This document shows, one piece after another, positions 1 to 16,550 of a stretch of 64,000 nt of DNA. The stretch covers positions 13,232,017 to 13,296,016 of the forward strand of contig NC_134509.1 in the NCBI RefSeq assembly GCF_027942865.1, in the 5' to 3' direction. The translations under genes and the position numbers were made by a program. Source of the stretch: Odontesthes bonariensis. Lineage: Eukaryota; Chordata; Actinopteri; Atheriniformes; Atherinopsidae. How positions within the stretch are numbered: position 1 is the stretch's first letter; each line of letters opens with the position of its first letter. Under the pieces are notes generated by a model that had not been told where the DNA came from, did no database searches, and was given only the letters and a program-made list of their open reading frames with translations.

Positions 1-446
1 TTGTCTGATGGACAAAACAGACACGGTGATGGTGACACTTAGAGCTCTGGGATAGCTCTTATCAATCATATTCCTTTTGGAGTGTTTATGAATATCTTTT
101 GTACCTCCTGTCTCAATTCAGAGGTTTCTGAAGCCTACTATAGCCACTGATGAACAACAACAAACAAGCAACCTCGCTACGTCTACTACTTTCACAATGT
201 CGTCTCGTATTTATGTACGTTTTAGCATATCTGAAGGATATTGCTGTGTCTGTAGCACCAGAAACTAATGTACAAATGCAAAAACTGCACCAAAGTATCA
301 GAGCTTATAGAGCAAATTCCAAACAGAAAACTATCTTCTATTTTGGCTAATCCAATCTGTATAGATATAGTGAATTTCCTCTCACAGGACACAATACGAC
401 TTTTTTTCTTATCAAAACGTCAGTTTAAAAAAAAAAAGCAACTTAC
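1..446 (-). other. papss1: papss1 intron 7 (partial)
   Basis: Non-coding, AT-rich. I see no repeat or conserved motif apart from an A-run at 427-437 near the donor of exon 7. Confidence 0.7.
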
Positions 447-5863
<5,417 letters not shown>

Positions 5864-6600
5864 GGCCGGCAGCACTGAGCGGCTAATTTGGTGGACTACG
5901 TCTAAAAAACACACGCACGAGGACAAAACAGCGGACTCTATGTTTACTTGGCACAGGTATGTGCTGATATTGGGCACAGGTATGTCCTGTGGATGGAGGA
6001 GCCCGGAGCCGGGGAACCTGGCACGACAACCGGGACTACTTCGCCAACGGCCACGTCACCGGCAAAGAAGTGACGCATTTCCTCCGTCCAGGGTTGGCTC
6101 GGAAAAAACCGATCCGAAGTCAGTTTAGCTTTATTGTCATCCCCCGGCCCCAGCGGCTGTTTGAGGAAACTCAGCTGATTTGCAACCGTAAAGGAAAATT
6201 TCAGTTGAATAAGTAACGTTGAATATTTCAATTAAAAATATTTTAAAAAGGCGTTATTATTTACATTAGTGTATGTAAAACACTTAAAAACAGTGGCCAA
6301 ATCGGCAAACATGAAAAAAAAAATGTTGCAAAAACATCAACATTTAACGTGTTTTTCTGGCTCTAAAATAGCAACAACAACAACAAAAAAAGATGAGAAA
6401 TAAATAAATAAAATAAGAAAAATAGAATAATTCTCCTATCTATGATAACTGCGTAGCTCACAGAATGCCGCACAGCTGGAAGGCTTCAGTAAGAAGAACT
6501 ACATTAATCAAGCGCAGTTACAGGAGGATCCAGGCGGTGATTACAGGGCAGTTTGACTCTTAGATTAAAGGGGACGTGAGGCAGGAGGCTGGTTCTGTAC
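5864..6600. promoter_or_regulatory. divergent promoter region, papss1 (-) and sgms2 (+)
   Basis: The papss1 start codon (5863) faces left, and the presumed first sgms2 exon (about 6600-6794) faces right. The stretch at about 5985-6085 is rich in CpG and follows a duplicated gcacaggtatgt word (5951 and 5975). A TGACG core lies at about 6069. The distal part, about 6230-6470, is AT-rich. No TATA box was identified. The placement is inference from gene layout. Confidence 0.45.
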
Positions 6601-6794
6601 CGAGTCGGGGTCTGGGCTGGGTCTGAGAAAATGTGGGGCTGCAGGGAGGAGCGCCTCATCAAACGCGAGCGGCAGTGTCGTGCAATGTAAGAGCCCAGCC
6701 TGTGAGGTGCAGACAGCAGACCGGGTGCAGCAGCATCGGGGATTCAAGGAGCTGCAACTCCAGGAAGAGCAGCGAGGAGGCCCGAGCAAGACAG
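6600..6794 (+). other. sgms2: candidate untranslated first exon of sgms2
   Basis: A GC-rich, AG-rich segment ends in GACAG followed by a consensus GTAAGA donor at 6795. It lies just right of the papss1 promoter and in the correct orientation for the 5' untranslated exon that sgms2 needs, since the coding exon at 10956 begins after a strong acceptor with 41 nt of leader. The upstream edge is a guess. Confidence 0.4.
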
Positions 6795-7169
6795 GTAAGA
6801 TGCTACATTCTGTGCAACATGTGATCTAAATGCTTCTATCTTGTCATCTCGAGGCCTATAAGTCGTGTTACATATGATGAAAACTGCAGCTGTGGCAGTG
6901 ACGTCAGATGCTTAATAGAATCGTGAAAACGACCTGACTGTTTTTGAACTTTTTCATCAGTCATGCTCACAAATACAGAAATACGCTATAGATGTGAATT
7001 GTGGTAAACATCTGTGAATGTTATTGTGCGGTGTGGAGTTGATGTGGGAAGTTTCATTCTCTTGTTCCTTATGGCTGAGTTGTTTGTTTATGATGGGATG
7101 GGGAAAACGATGGGGCTGTTGCAATGCAAAAGCTGAGCTTTATTTCTTAATGAAATATACTAAAAAAAA

Positions 7170-7191
7170 AAGAGAGAGAGAGAGAGAGAGA
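7170..7191. repeat. (AG)n microsatellite
   Basis: Ten AG dinucleotides after a short A-run, in sgms2 intron 1. Confidence 0.95.
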
Positions 7192-8136
7192 CCGTGCATG
7201 CTCGTGGAACACCAGAATTTTGCTTTTATGCAATTAAGACGATTCAGTTGCATGCAGTTAATAGCTGTGATGGAAATTAGAGGGCTTTAATGAGAGGACA
7301 TGTAATGACCTGTTGCCCCACCCTGTTGCCTCAAATATGGAACCTACTGTTTAACACTGTGTGGGGCCATTGTGCTACACCCCTAAAGTAAACTTCAAAA
7401 CTGGCTGTGGTGCACGCATCACATGTGTCGGACTGCCGCCCTATAATATAAAGAGGCATCCTGCCCTGAGTCTGACTTAACTTGCCAGTTTCCACCCCAC
7501 ATGTGGTTAAAGGAACCCAGAAAAGTAGGGCTGGGTCCAGGCACAGCGAGACTATTTTTGCTCGTGCTGTTTGAAATTGATGTCTTTTGACGATTAGAAC
7601 ACACACACAAAAAAACTTTGACCTTACAGCAAAAGATTTGTTTTTATTAACAGCTCCAGATGTTAAACTAACGTTATGTCTTGAATTTAGCAGGGAACAC
7701 GAACTCAGGAAAGTTTCTTTAGCAACCTGCACACAGGCAGTGATTCTACTTTGGGCTTTCATTTTGTAGCTGTGTCATTTATTGTTCTCCTGATGATGGA
7801 CCCACGATCATTAATAATGACCAGTGTGAGAAAGCCCTTTAGTTTTTTCAAAGTTACTGTGTTCCTTTGTGACCTTGCAGACTTACACACACCTTGCGGT
7901 AACAGTGTTCTTTAATTTCCTTAATTTGTACTCAGACTGTCTGAATATGGATCGGTGGAGTCCATACATTTCCTCCAATGTATTGCGGACCTCAAATTTG
8001 AACAGATCCCAGTTTTGTATACAAAGCAGGGAGCCTATTTTCACACTATTGTGGTGTGCTTGACCGAGAATCCCCAACTGTAATTTCCCCTTTAAATGAA
8101 CTGCTAATCTCAGAGATTCACATGCTTTTGTAACTC

Positions 8137-8258
8137 ACAGATGTGAAATATTGGTCCAATCTCTTTATCTTCTTTTGGAATTTCCCCCAATCTTCTTTTA
8201 GGAACTCTAAGTCATGTTTATGCAGAAATATAGAAAGTTCTCAAGAGTTCTCAAAAAA
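8137..8258 (+). mobile_element. Tc1-like element, terminal fragment
   Basis: The words 'gtgaaatattgg', 'cttcttttaggaact' and 'tatgcagaaatatagaaa' match, from memory, the terminal non-coding part of the same Tc1-like family found at 20028-20310 and 26280-27130. No transposase sequence remains here. Confidence 0.5.
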
Positions 8259-8756
8259 AACTCTTGATTTCCAGTGCTACTAACTTAGTCGTGTTTTGGT
8301 TGGTTTATCTTTCTTTATGTTTTGTCAAATTGATCCTTTATTACACCATATCTAGACACGTAAAGGTATTTATTTTCACTCTGGAAATAAAAAAAGTTTA
8401 GATACCTCAGACGCAATAAGTTCGAGGAGCTTATTGTATTTTTTTCATATCAAACAAACATCGAAAAGTTATCACAGTTTGTTTCACAGGAACCAGGTAC
8501 AACAAAGCCCTGCCCACGCATTCATTTATCATTATAATGAACTATTCATCCATATAAGATACACACTTTACAACAATAAACACTTGGACTTGTTTTTTTC
8601 TCTTTAATAAGTCATTTTACTAACGCTTAAAGATATACTCTTGAAGTACTTGAATATGCTTTTATGTTTTTTCCGAGTCCAGTCTTGACTCTTTTACTGC
8701 AGAACTGCATTGGATCCTCCTCTACCGGCCCAGTGCAACTACTATATTATTGTAGT

Positions 8757-9047
8757 ACAATTATCATCATTAGTAGTAGTAGTCGTAGTAGAAGTATGAA
8801 CACACTATATTCACGTCTATTAAAAGCCATAGAATGTTGTGTACAAGTATACAAAGTATGCAATATACAAACATATATACTTTGTAATATAATTTGTGTA
8901 TAAAATGAATACAAGTATACAATTATTATCCTTAGTAGTATTAGTAGTAGGTAGTAGAATAAGTAATGTAAGAAGTATTATTATGAACACCTTCTATATA
9001 AATTATTTTTATCAAAAGCCTTAAGATGTAGTTTACGAGTATACAAA
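8757..9047. repeat. diverged tandem duplication with TAG-rich cores
   Basis: Unit 1 (8757-8855) and unit 2 (8919-9047) share in order an 'acaattat' start, a (TAG)n core, 'agaagtat...tatgaacac', 'tcaaaagcc' or 'ttaaaagcc' and 'agtatacaaa'. Unit 2 has internal insertions. It lies in sgms2 intron 1. Confidence 0.6.
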
Positions 9048-10955
9048 CTTATGTTAACTTCCTCTTTGGTGAGGCTTGCATTTTTATCATAAATAAAACA
9101 TTTAGTCATAAGAAAAAACAAACGCACAAAACCAACACCACAAAAGGAGTTATGCTGAAGAGTATAGTATCATCTTTGGCTGTTATAGTTGGTAGAGGGC
9201 GGGAACACTTCTAATGTGACTTATTTTTAAACGCTTCTTTTGATGAAGACGTGTTGCAAAGATGAAAATGAAGGGCCAATGAGGGCAACATGTTATTATG
9301 AAAGCCCCAAAGTGGAGTGAAAACCCTGGCTCTTCGAGAGTAAAATACAGCCCTGAAAGTAGCTGGTGGACTGTCTCTTGAAATAGCCTGGATGAGTGGA
9401 AGTAGCCAAGTTATCCATTACAACAGTCTGTGACCATGTTGAATAGGCTTTTCTGCCAGTTTTCCATCACCACCCATCCCTTCAGAAGGCTCGGCGCTCC
9501 GTTCGGTGGGAAAATTCTGCGCACTGTACACTAGGGAGGAGGGAAAACGAGTCTGATGGAGGCATTCTGCTAACCTCCCACAGAATTGTATATATGGGGC
9601 AATCTCGCAATGAACATTCTCATCTTCTTCCTACTGAATCCCTCACTAATCTATCACAGTGTGGACCATTAATAGGAAATATCGAACACGAATTAGAGTG
9701 GAACTTGTTCTAAAGCTTAAAATCGGAGCATAAAAAATGAAAGAGACGGTAATCAGAGAACGGACAGCAGTGATAATAAAACATTCTTAATACTATATAT
9801 TTCCATTTTCTAACCAGTGTCCTCGTGTAGCTGGTTTAATAAAAGATGGTGAGCTTATACTGTAGTATAAGCACTTGATGTTGACACCAGAAACGGCTGT
9901 ATTTCACTCGCTCAAAGCAAACTCCATTGTAGAATAGCAATAGTGTATCCCTTTGAATATCCTTGACATTTACAACTTGCAGTGTAACTCACCACAGAGA
10001 TGTAACAGAGACCCACTGAGACATGGCATTGTAATTGGCTTATACTGTTTACTTGCTCTTGCTGATCTAATTGGCCATCATGGTCAGTATTAACATACAT
10101 TATGAGCTCTTAAAGTCTGTCAGACTTTGTGTTCTGTACCCAACTATCAGTTGCATAACAGAAACTGAATCAGCTGTGTGTGAGTCAGAGTGCATTCTAC
10201 TTGGATTATATCCACGCTGTTATATTTTCCCCGAAAATTGATGAAGAGAAAATCCATTCAGCAGCTTTCTTGCATCCAGGCATGCCCTATGTTGCTCTGC
10301 TAGTAAACAGCATTCTGTGCGAGTCCCAGAGGACATATATTGTGATGCATTTCAGTGTTGATATCAGAATCCCTCAATCCATTAATGGAGCTGTTAAAGG
10401 TACTAAAGTACTTTTTGATGTGAAACAATGAAAATCTCCATTGCTATTGTGCACTTTAGTGTCATTAACTGGCAATAGTTCCACAATAAACATTTCACAT
10501 GCTTATGTTCGACTCTTCTCAACGCCATCAGGACCTCCAGCTTCCAACAATAGTTTCATAGATTGGTTTACAGATATCGTTTGGCCATGGAAACGGCTTG
10601 AGTGCCTATCTGCAGCTGCTGTCCTAAAGTAATGTCCTGTAAAAGGATAAAAGTATATTTCACAGAATTCATTTATACAACCACATCCAAAACAGCTGGG
10701 TGCTGTAAACACAGAAATAGCTTTTTAGTTCTGAGTGGGCCTCGTGGCCATTATTGCATCAACAAAACCTCAAATTCTTGAGTTGCTTTTCCTGAAAATA
10801 GAGTGTAAGTAAAGTAAGGATAAACCATAGTTAATCTTCTCCCTGTTTCTCATTGTGGCGATTTGACATATTCAATGCAACCAGGTCACGTGCATCTCTT
10901 TTCCACACCCTAAGAGTTTGTCTGTTTCAACCTCTTTTTTTTCCTCTCTTGACAG

Positions 10956-11445
10956 CTAAAAAGCTTCACTCCTGTGGGGGGACAGTGCAGGCACCCATGG
11001 CTTCACAGGAGCTTGTGAACGCCAGAGAATCGGCCGCTGATAATCAGAATCCTGGAATGGAGGGCAGTGCTGTGCCCAGCACCAGTAAATCCTGTCCGGT
11101 CCACACTCCGGGTGTTGAAGATACGAAAAGGGGTTTTCGGAAAGGCATAAGCAGGCATAATGACTATGTGAAGATCCCTGTGCCAGAGTCCAAAGTCAAC
11201 CGTCTGCCCACGGAGTGGTGGAAGACAGTGATTGCTTTCTTTTATGCTGCCTTTAACTTGGTCCTTACAACGGTCGTCATCACAATTGTGCATGAGAGGG
11301 TCCCTCCCAAAGAGAACAGCCCGCCCCTTCCTGATAAGTTTTTTGACTATATTGACAGGGTCCAGTGGGCCTTTACAGTAACGGAGATCAATGGCATGGT
11401 GCTGCTGGTCATTTGGATGATCCAGTTGTTCTTCTTTAAATACAA
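10956..11445 (+). CDS. sgms2: sgms2 first coding exon (leader 10956-10996, coding from 10997)
   Basis: The acceptor is TCTCTTGACAG. Forty-one nt of leader precede ATG at 10997. It encodes a poorly conserved cytosolic N-terminus, then the conserved first membrane span and loop. It ends TAC AA before GTAAGA; exon 3 completes the Lys codon. Confidence 0.94.
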
Positions 11446-14400
11446 GTAAGAACTTAACTGTGCTGTCTGCTGCATGCTGGTTTTCTGTCAGCTTTCAAGA
11501 TAGGCCTAGTGATATTCTGGGATTTTTGTGGTATGAATAGCCTGGTTTTCATTGCTGTATTTGATTCACATTTGTAAGTTTACAGTAGGAGAAGATTAAT
11601 GTTATGGTCAAAATGAAAAAATGCCTCCACTAATGTGCAAAAGTTTTTCATGTTTGGTTGAGGTGGCTTTTGCCTGTTTGGAAGAAGACCTGATGCACAT
11701 TATTGGGAATGGAAATAACTTTGGGAATTTGTGTCTGATCTGCTGAAGATGAAGCTGACGTGACTCACCAGCTGTTTCTGGTCTGAACTGGCAAACAATA
11801 AAATCACTTGACTGACCAGCGTGACTGTCTCACATCTTCCCAGATATAATACTCCAAAGATATTCCCAGAGATTTAAGTAATTCATGAATAATAGCTTTT
11901 TCTGTTTTCTTCTTGTGGACATCCACCTCAGTTTTTTTTGTTTCCAGTTTGGTCAACTCCTTCTTTTACTGAATTACAACCACTAGCAACATAGCCTATA
12001 CTTTCACCTTGTGGCAACACTCTAGAGCCTTGGTTATTCGCTTCAGATCACTCAAAGTAAACTTGACTCATTCACATTTATTTTTTGTGGCTTTTATAGA
12101 GATATCTCTTCAGGTTTGTTTTGCTAGTGAATGTAACGCTAGCCAGTTAATAACTTATTATTATGTACATGATGTATGTGTCATAGACTTGTCAACGCTC
12201 TGGTTATCCTTTCAAATAAGTTGAATATATTTAATGTGTTTATTCAACTAGTTATTTAGCAGTCAATGATGAAATCGTTCTGTCTTCTCTACACAGAGTC
12301 ATGCAGAGAGGTCTTAACAGAAAAGTCAGCTCAGGCAACTTCTCTGTATGACTATTCAATATAAAACCTCTAGAGAGCAGTTTGTACTCTTTAGACCCAA
12401 TGATAAAATCAGACACACACCATTTTAATATAGCTGGAAAATGATTTTTCTTTTCAACTGTTGTCATAAAGTCTTCCACATCTGGTCATTCTCAAGTCGA
12501 GTGCGATTTTGTGACAGCATGCTACAAGGGCTTTTGTCATTCTAATTGTGTGATTTGATTGATAAAACCTAATTCAGTGAACTGGCTGAAATTTGGCAAC
12601 ACGTTGAGCAAGTGCATCTCTTTGTAGATTTGAGATGATGTTTGCCCTTTGTGTAGATGGAGTATACCTTATAAACCACGATGGAAATCTGCCATATTAG
12701 GACTATGTGATGTAAGGATTATAGAAATACTCAAGAGGCTGCATTAACAGCCCATTTGTTACTCCACTGTGACCGTGTCCTTTCTATCTGCAGGTCAATA
12801 GCATGCAGACGTTTTCTCTTCCTCATCGGAACCCTGTACTTGTACCGATGTGTCACTATGTACATCACCACTTTGCCTGTGCCTGGCATGCACATGACGT
12901 GCGCTCCTAAGGTGAGTGGCAACAAAACATCAGAGAAGCAGTATCTTTCAGTTTCCAGGAATTGTTGGGCGCAGCCACGCAAAAGAAACCATGTCAGCTT
13001 TCACTGCCTGGGGTGCAGCGGTGATATTGATGTACAACAGTGTCTGATGAAAACATGTGTTCCTGGCAGCTGTTTGCTGGGCTGAGTCCAGATCAAAAGG
13101 ATCAGGGGTCAGGTGGTTCAATAGCAAGATTTTATCTCTGCTTTTTTTTTTATATAGTATGCAGTTGAAGATGCTGCTGAAGCCTTTGTTGTCCACTAAT
13201 TTCCTGCTGTCATGTCAGCACTATGAGTAACCAGCGGAGTCGGGAATGTCAAGCATCTGCTTCACTAGGCAATTGTTTTGATAATCAAATACCAACTCTT
13301 CTCATCTATCAGCTTTATGGAGACTCCCAGGCAAAAATCCAGCGAATTCTGCGGCTGATTTCAGGCGGAGGCCTTTCCATGACAAACTCCCATCTGCTGT
13401 GCGGAGACTTCCTCTACAGTGGACATACAGTGATGCTCACCCTCACCTACCTATTCATCAAGGAGTGTGAGTACTCAAAAGAATGCTTGTTTGTTTGATT
13501 GTGTGGAATAATTCATGAAATTCTGGCATGAACAATTCATGAAGTACACTGTGCGCTTCCATTGCCATTCGATATTGCCCCAATTGTCGTATTATGAAGC
13601 CACAAACAATAAAATGTTATGTTTATTTTCACTTTTCTTTTTAAATTGAAGATGTGGAAGAACAAACCACAAAACGAACGTTATAAAAACTGACAGCACT
13701 CTTTCCATCCCTCTTCCTCAAGACTCGCCGCGGTCGTTTTGGTGGTACCATCTCATGTGTTGGCTGCTGAGTGCTGTGGGTGTGGTCTGCATCTTGGTGG
13801 CACATGAGCACTACAGTGTGGACGTGGTCGTGGCTTATTTCATCACCTCCCGTCTGTTCTGGTGGTACCATACTATGGCCAACTTACAGGTCAGGAAACC
13901 GAGTGGAACACTTGGTGGCTGTTATATGGTCTGTGTGTGTGTACGTTGGTAAATGAGAGTATGCAGCGCTGAATACTCACAGTTATGTACTGTATATGAA
14001 TAATTATGCATGAAAGGCTTTACTGTTTGCCTACAGACACACGGCTCATTTATTCTAGGGGTTTGAATCAAAGAGGGAGTTTAAAAATGTTTTTCTACTG
14101 GTTTAAAATAAAGTGTACCAGAAAATTACATGCTTTTTATTACCATTTATGTTGAAAGGAAAATAATTTGTAAATTGCGATTATGTACTAAATTCTTGGA
14201 GTAATTGCCTGTCATTGCCATCAAAATGTTGAATTGCCCCCTCTAGTGGGCATATTATAAATAAACAGTTTATGTGGGACTGCTTCATGTTGAAATCTAA
14301 GGTTACAGTCGGAAATTATGAAAATATCCACGTTCAGTTGACCTGTGATTTCAGCTTTATGTGCTTTCTTTTTCCTTTTTTTTCCCTCCAAAAGAACACA

Positions 14401-15954
14401 TGCTTATTTTGAATTTGATGCCAGCAACATTAAGGGCATTTTTTTTTTTAAACCAACACTGAAAACCTTTGAGAACTGAGGAGACCAGTTGATGTGATTT
14501 TGAAAGTGAAATGTCCAGTCCATGCCTGACGAATGGTAACAGCATCTCAGTGTTATCTCAGTGTTATCAGAGTGGACATACAGTGAAAATACTCTGTTGT
14601 GTTTTAGTTTTTGTATGTTTTCAGCGGTTGATGGGGTCTGGACAGTAGGCATGTCAGTTTAGCACCTGGACTCTTGTCCTGGTGTAGTGATATGTGCAAC
14701 ATGTGGTTTGACATGATCTTGCTAAGCATTGCCTCTCCATTGCAATGCTAATTGCAATTAAAGATGCTAATAAAGATTAGCATCTTTAATTGCCAAGCAT
14801 TAAAGATGTCTCAATAAAAGTAGACTGTAATGCAGCTCCAAAACAATTAAATATTGTTCAGGATTACAAGTGCATCGCAGATGTGCAGGTTATTCACGCC
14901 ATGTGCACTATTGCACCCCCATAGCATGACTTTTACATCTTCATACCGGGACCCAGGTTACTGCTCTCCCTCCTGTGCTACCGCCACCCAAGTCCCACTC
15001 AGACTCATAGAGTTTTTCAACCTTGGCCCTTGCGTCCCAAAATTCTGTGCAACCCCACACTAAGTATATTATCCTTGAATTGCTGAAATATTTTTCATCA
15101 GCTTTACACAGAATGATGAGCCTATCCCAATCTTTGTGTCTGAAAGACTCCAAATGCGTATTAAAACATGCTTTACCGAATTAGTTGCATGTTTGTTTGT
15201 TTTATCACACAACTTTTCCAGTGATTCTGTTTTTTTTGCCCCGCTCCCAATATTTTTTAAACTTGCTGTTGGCGTTAAATCCAAAAGAGTTTTCAATTAA
15301 ATGCACCGAAAGTTCACGCAGTTTTAACATTTACTAGGTTGTGTTTGTACCATCTTCATTTTCAGTTCAAGGATTCTACTCTTTTATCTTCTCTTTTGTC
15401 CTGACTGATGTCAGGACAGCTGAGTCGCTGCCCATCTTTCGCCGCAGGCTGAAAACAGGAAACACTACCCAGATCCGCCCTCTTAGGACATCACCTGTTT
15501 CGTCCTAGCTTCCTACACACTTATTTGTTTCCTAAATTGTCTTTGTTTTCTAAATTGTCTTCCCATTTGTCTAGGTACCTAACTTACTGCACTTACTCTA
15601 TCACTAGTTATGCTCTTAGCTGCTTGGTTTTGGAAGGAAATGCACTTATGATTTCTTGTGACCTGAAGTTCTTTTGCCTACCGATGTGGAACACACTTAT
15701 TGTAAGTCGCTTTGGATAAAAGCGTCTGCAAAATTACCGTAATGTAATGTAATCTTTTTTCTCGACAGACCCTGAAGTGTTCGCCCAATAACTACCTCAC
15801 CAATACCTGGTGGAACCCTCTGTTCAACTTCTTGGAGAGGAATGTTCAAACCTCTGTGCCGTGCTCGTACAGTTTTCCCATCACCTGGCCTCCTGCCTGC
15901 CTGAAAAGCCCCTGCAAGAAGTACGCCATGGTACAAAGCACAAGAGAGGAGTGA
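10997..15954 (+). CDS. sgms2: sphingomyelin synthase 2
   Basis: Transfers phosphocholine from phosphatidylcholine to ceramide, giving sphingomyelin and diacylglycerol, at the plasma membrane. Coding exons: 10997-11445, 12794-12911, 13313-13466, 13723-13889 and 15769-15954. The joined frame is 357 residues (human about 365). The first hydrophobic span follows EWWKTVIAFFYAAFNLVL, and the family motifs PPKENSPPLPDKFFDYIDRV and RILRLISGGGLS are present. The catalytic triad is visible as His227 (YSGHTV), His270 and Asp274 (HEHYSVDV). C-terminal Cys328, Cys340 and Cys345 are likely palmitoylation sites; one of two adjacent cysteines I recall in the human protein is Ser329 here. There is no SAM domain at the start, which separates it from SGMS1. 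The start ATG (cacccATGG) is the first in frame after the acceptor. Confidence 0.97.
11446..12793 (+). other. sgms2: sgms2 intron 2
   Basis: A 1.35-kb intron with no repeat or conserved motif recognised. Confidence 0.7.
12794..12911 (+). CDS. sgms2: sgms2 coding exon 2
   Basis: Encodes SIACRRFLFLIGTLYLYRC, then VTMYITTLPVPGMHMTCAPK, a membrane span plus a conserved loop. It is 118 nt. The acceptor is CTGCAG and the donor GTGAGT. Confidence 0.95.
12912..13312 (+). other. sgms2: sgms2 intron 3
   Basis: A 401-nt intron. Only a short T-run near 13143 was noted. Confidence 0.7.
13313..13466 (+). CDS. sgms2: sgms2 coding exon 3 (catalytic His227)
   Basis: Encodes LYGDSQAKIQRILRLISGGG and LCGDFLYSGHTVMLTLTYLF, including the first catalytic histidine. 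It is 154 nt with a GTGAGT donor. Confidence 0.96.
13723..13889 (+). CDS. sgms2: sgms2 coding exon 4 (catalytic His270, Asp274)
   Basis: Encodes SPRSFWWYHLMCWLLSAVG and VAHEHYSVDVVVAYFITSR, holding the second histidine and the aspartate of the catalytic triad. It is 167 nt with a GTCAGG donor. Confidence 0.96.
14754..14793. repeat. perfect 18-bp inverted repeat (hairpin)
   Basis: GCAATTAAAGATGCTAAT (14754-14771) is followed by the 4-nt loop aaag and its exact reverse complement (14776-14793). Weaker pairing may extend outward. It lies in sgms2 intron 5. Confidence 0.9.
15395..15752 (+). mobile_element. LINE 3' end (L2 type) with TGTAA tail
   Basis: A 5'-truncated non-LTR retroelement. It starts with a remnant reading ...SLPIFRRRLKTG, a phrase common at the 3' end of fish LINE open frames. 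It ends with GTAAGTCGCTTTGGATAAAA, gcgtctgc and a TGTAA repeat, which I recall as the conserved stem-loop and tail of L2-clade LINEs such as eel UnaL2. It stops 17 nt before the last sgms2 exon. Confidence 0.75.
15769..15954 (+). CDS. sgms2: sgms2 last coding exon
   Basis: Sixty-one codons plus TGA (15952-15954). It encodes the cytosolic tail with NTWWNPLFNFLERNVQ and the Cys-containing stretch PCSYSFPITWPPACLKSPC. The acceptor lies immediately after a LINE tail. Confidence 0.95.
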   Translation, partial: TLKCSPNNYLTNTWWNPLFNFLERNVQTSVPCSYSFPITWPPACLKSPCKKYAMVQSTREE

Positions 15955-16550
15955 CATGACCCCGAGGCTTCAGCAGTGCTGCCGGACAATCCACTGTAGT
16001 GGTATTCATTCATTCGGTATTGTCCCCTGGGCAGGAACCAAAAGCGTACCAAATGCATAGTTGTGAAAGGAAATGTTTTAGCAAAACTAGGATAATCATT
16101 ATGTCTCTGTATTTTGCCACTGTGATTTATTTATGAAAAGAAGTCCTTCAAGCTGTCACTTTTTGTGAATGAAACTTGTATGTGACACTAGTGAGTTCCA
16201 CCCTTGATGGATAGATTTTTTTCATCCTCTTTATTTGTTTTGTAGAATACTTGCAGGTTTGTTGCAGTACTTGACATTGATTTTGGATGTGCGTGCATAA
16301 CTCCTTCATACTATGTGTTTTGATGATGTTTCCTCGATTTGATATCAGTGTACTTAAGTCACAAGGTGCCTTAGTGTGTTAAACATCTGTAGGTTTACCA
16401 AAGCTGCCATTATCAGTCGTAGTGTATTTTTATATGTGCTTTATTATCAATCATCATTTTGTATTCATTTTCGTAGCCGTGAGTCTGTATATCCAAGCTG
16501 TAGTCTCAACATTGTACCGCTGTATTAAACTTTAGCCATACAAGGTTGAA
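15955..16550 (+). other. sgms2: sgms2 3' untranslated region
   Basis: AT-rich sequence from the TGA to just past an ATTAAA signal. The 3' end is estimated. Confidence 0.6.
16524..16529 (+). terminator. sgms2: polyadenylation signal ATTAAA (sgms2)
   Basis: The first canonical-type variant signal downstream of the sgms2 stop that I found, followed about 20 nt later by a GT-rich stretch (gttgaagtgtg). Confidence 0.5.

Larger units (their letters stand above)
6795..10955 (+). other. sgms2: sgms2 intron 1 (presumed)
   Basis: About 4.2 kb with no coding signal. It contains an (AG)n run, a Tc1-like remnant near 8137-8258 and a diverged tandem duplication at 8757-9047. The rest is AT-rich and unremarkable. 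Confidence 0.5.

Noticed and set aside
5989-6216. Plus-strand open frame in the papss1-sgms2 promoter region
   Set aside because: A GC-rich promoter stretch stays open by composition; no known domain and no splice site.
7331-7762. 143-codon minus-strand open frame right of the papss1 promoter
   Set aside because: No family resemblance; it sits in the sgms2 first intron on the opposite strand with no start or splice context.
10997-15954. Identification as sgms1
   Set aside because: No SAM domain precedes the membrane region, and the genes either side are those flanking SGMS2.
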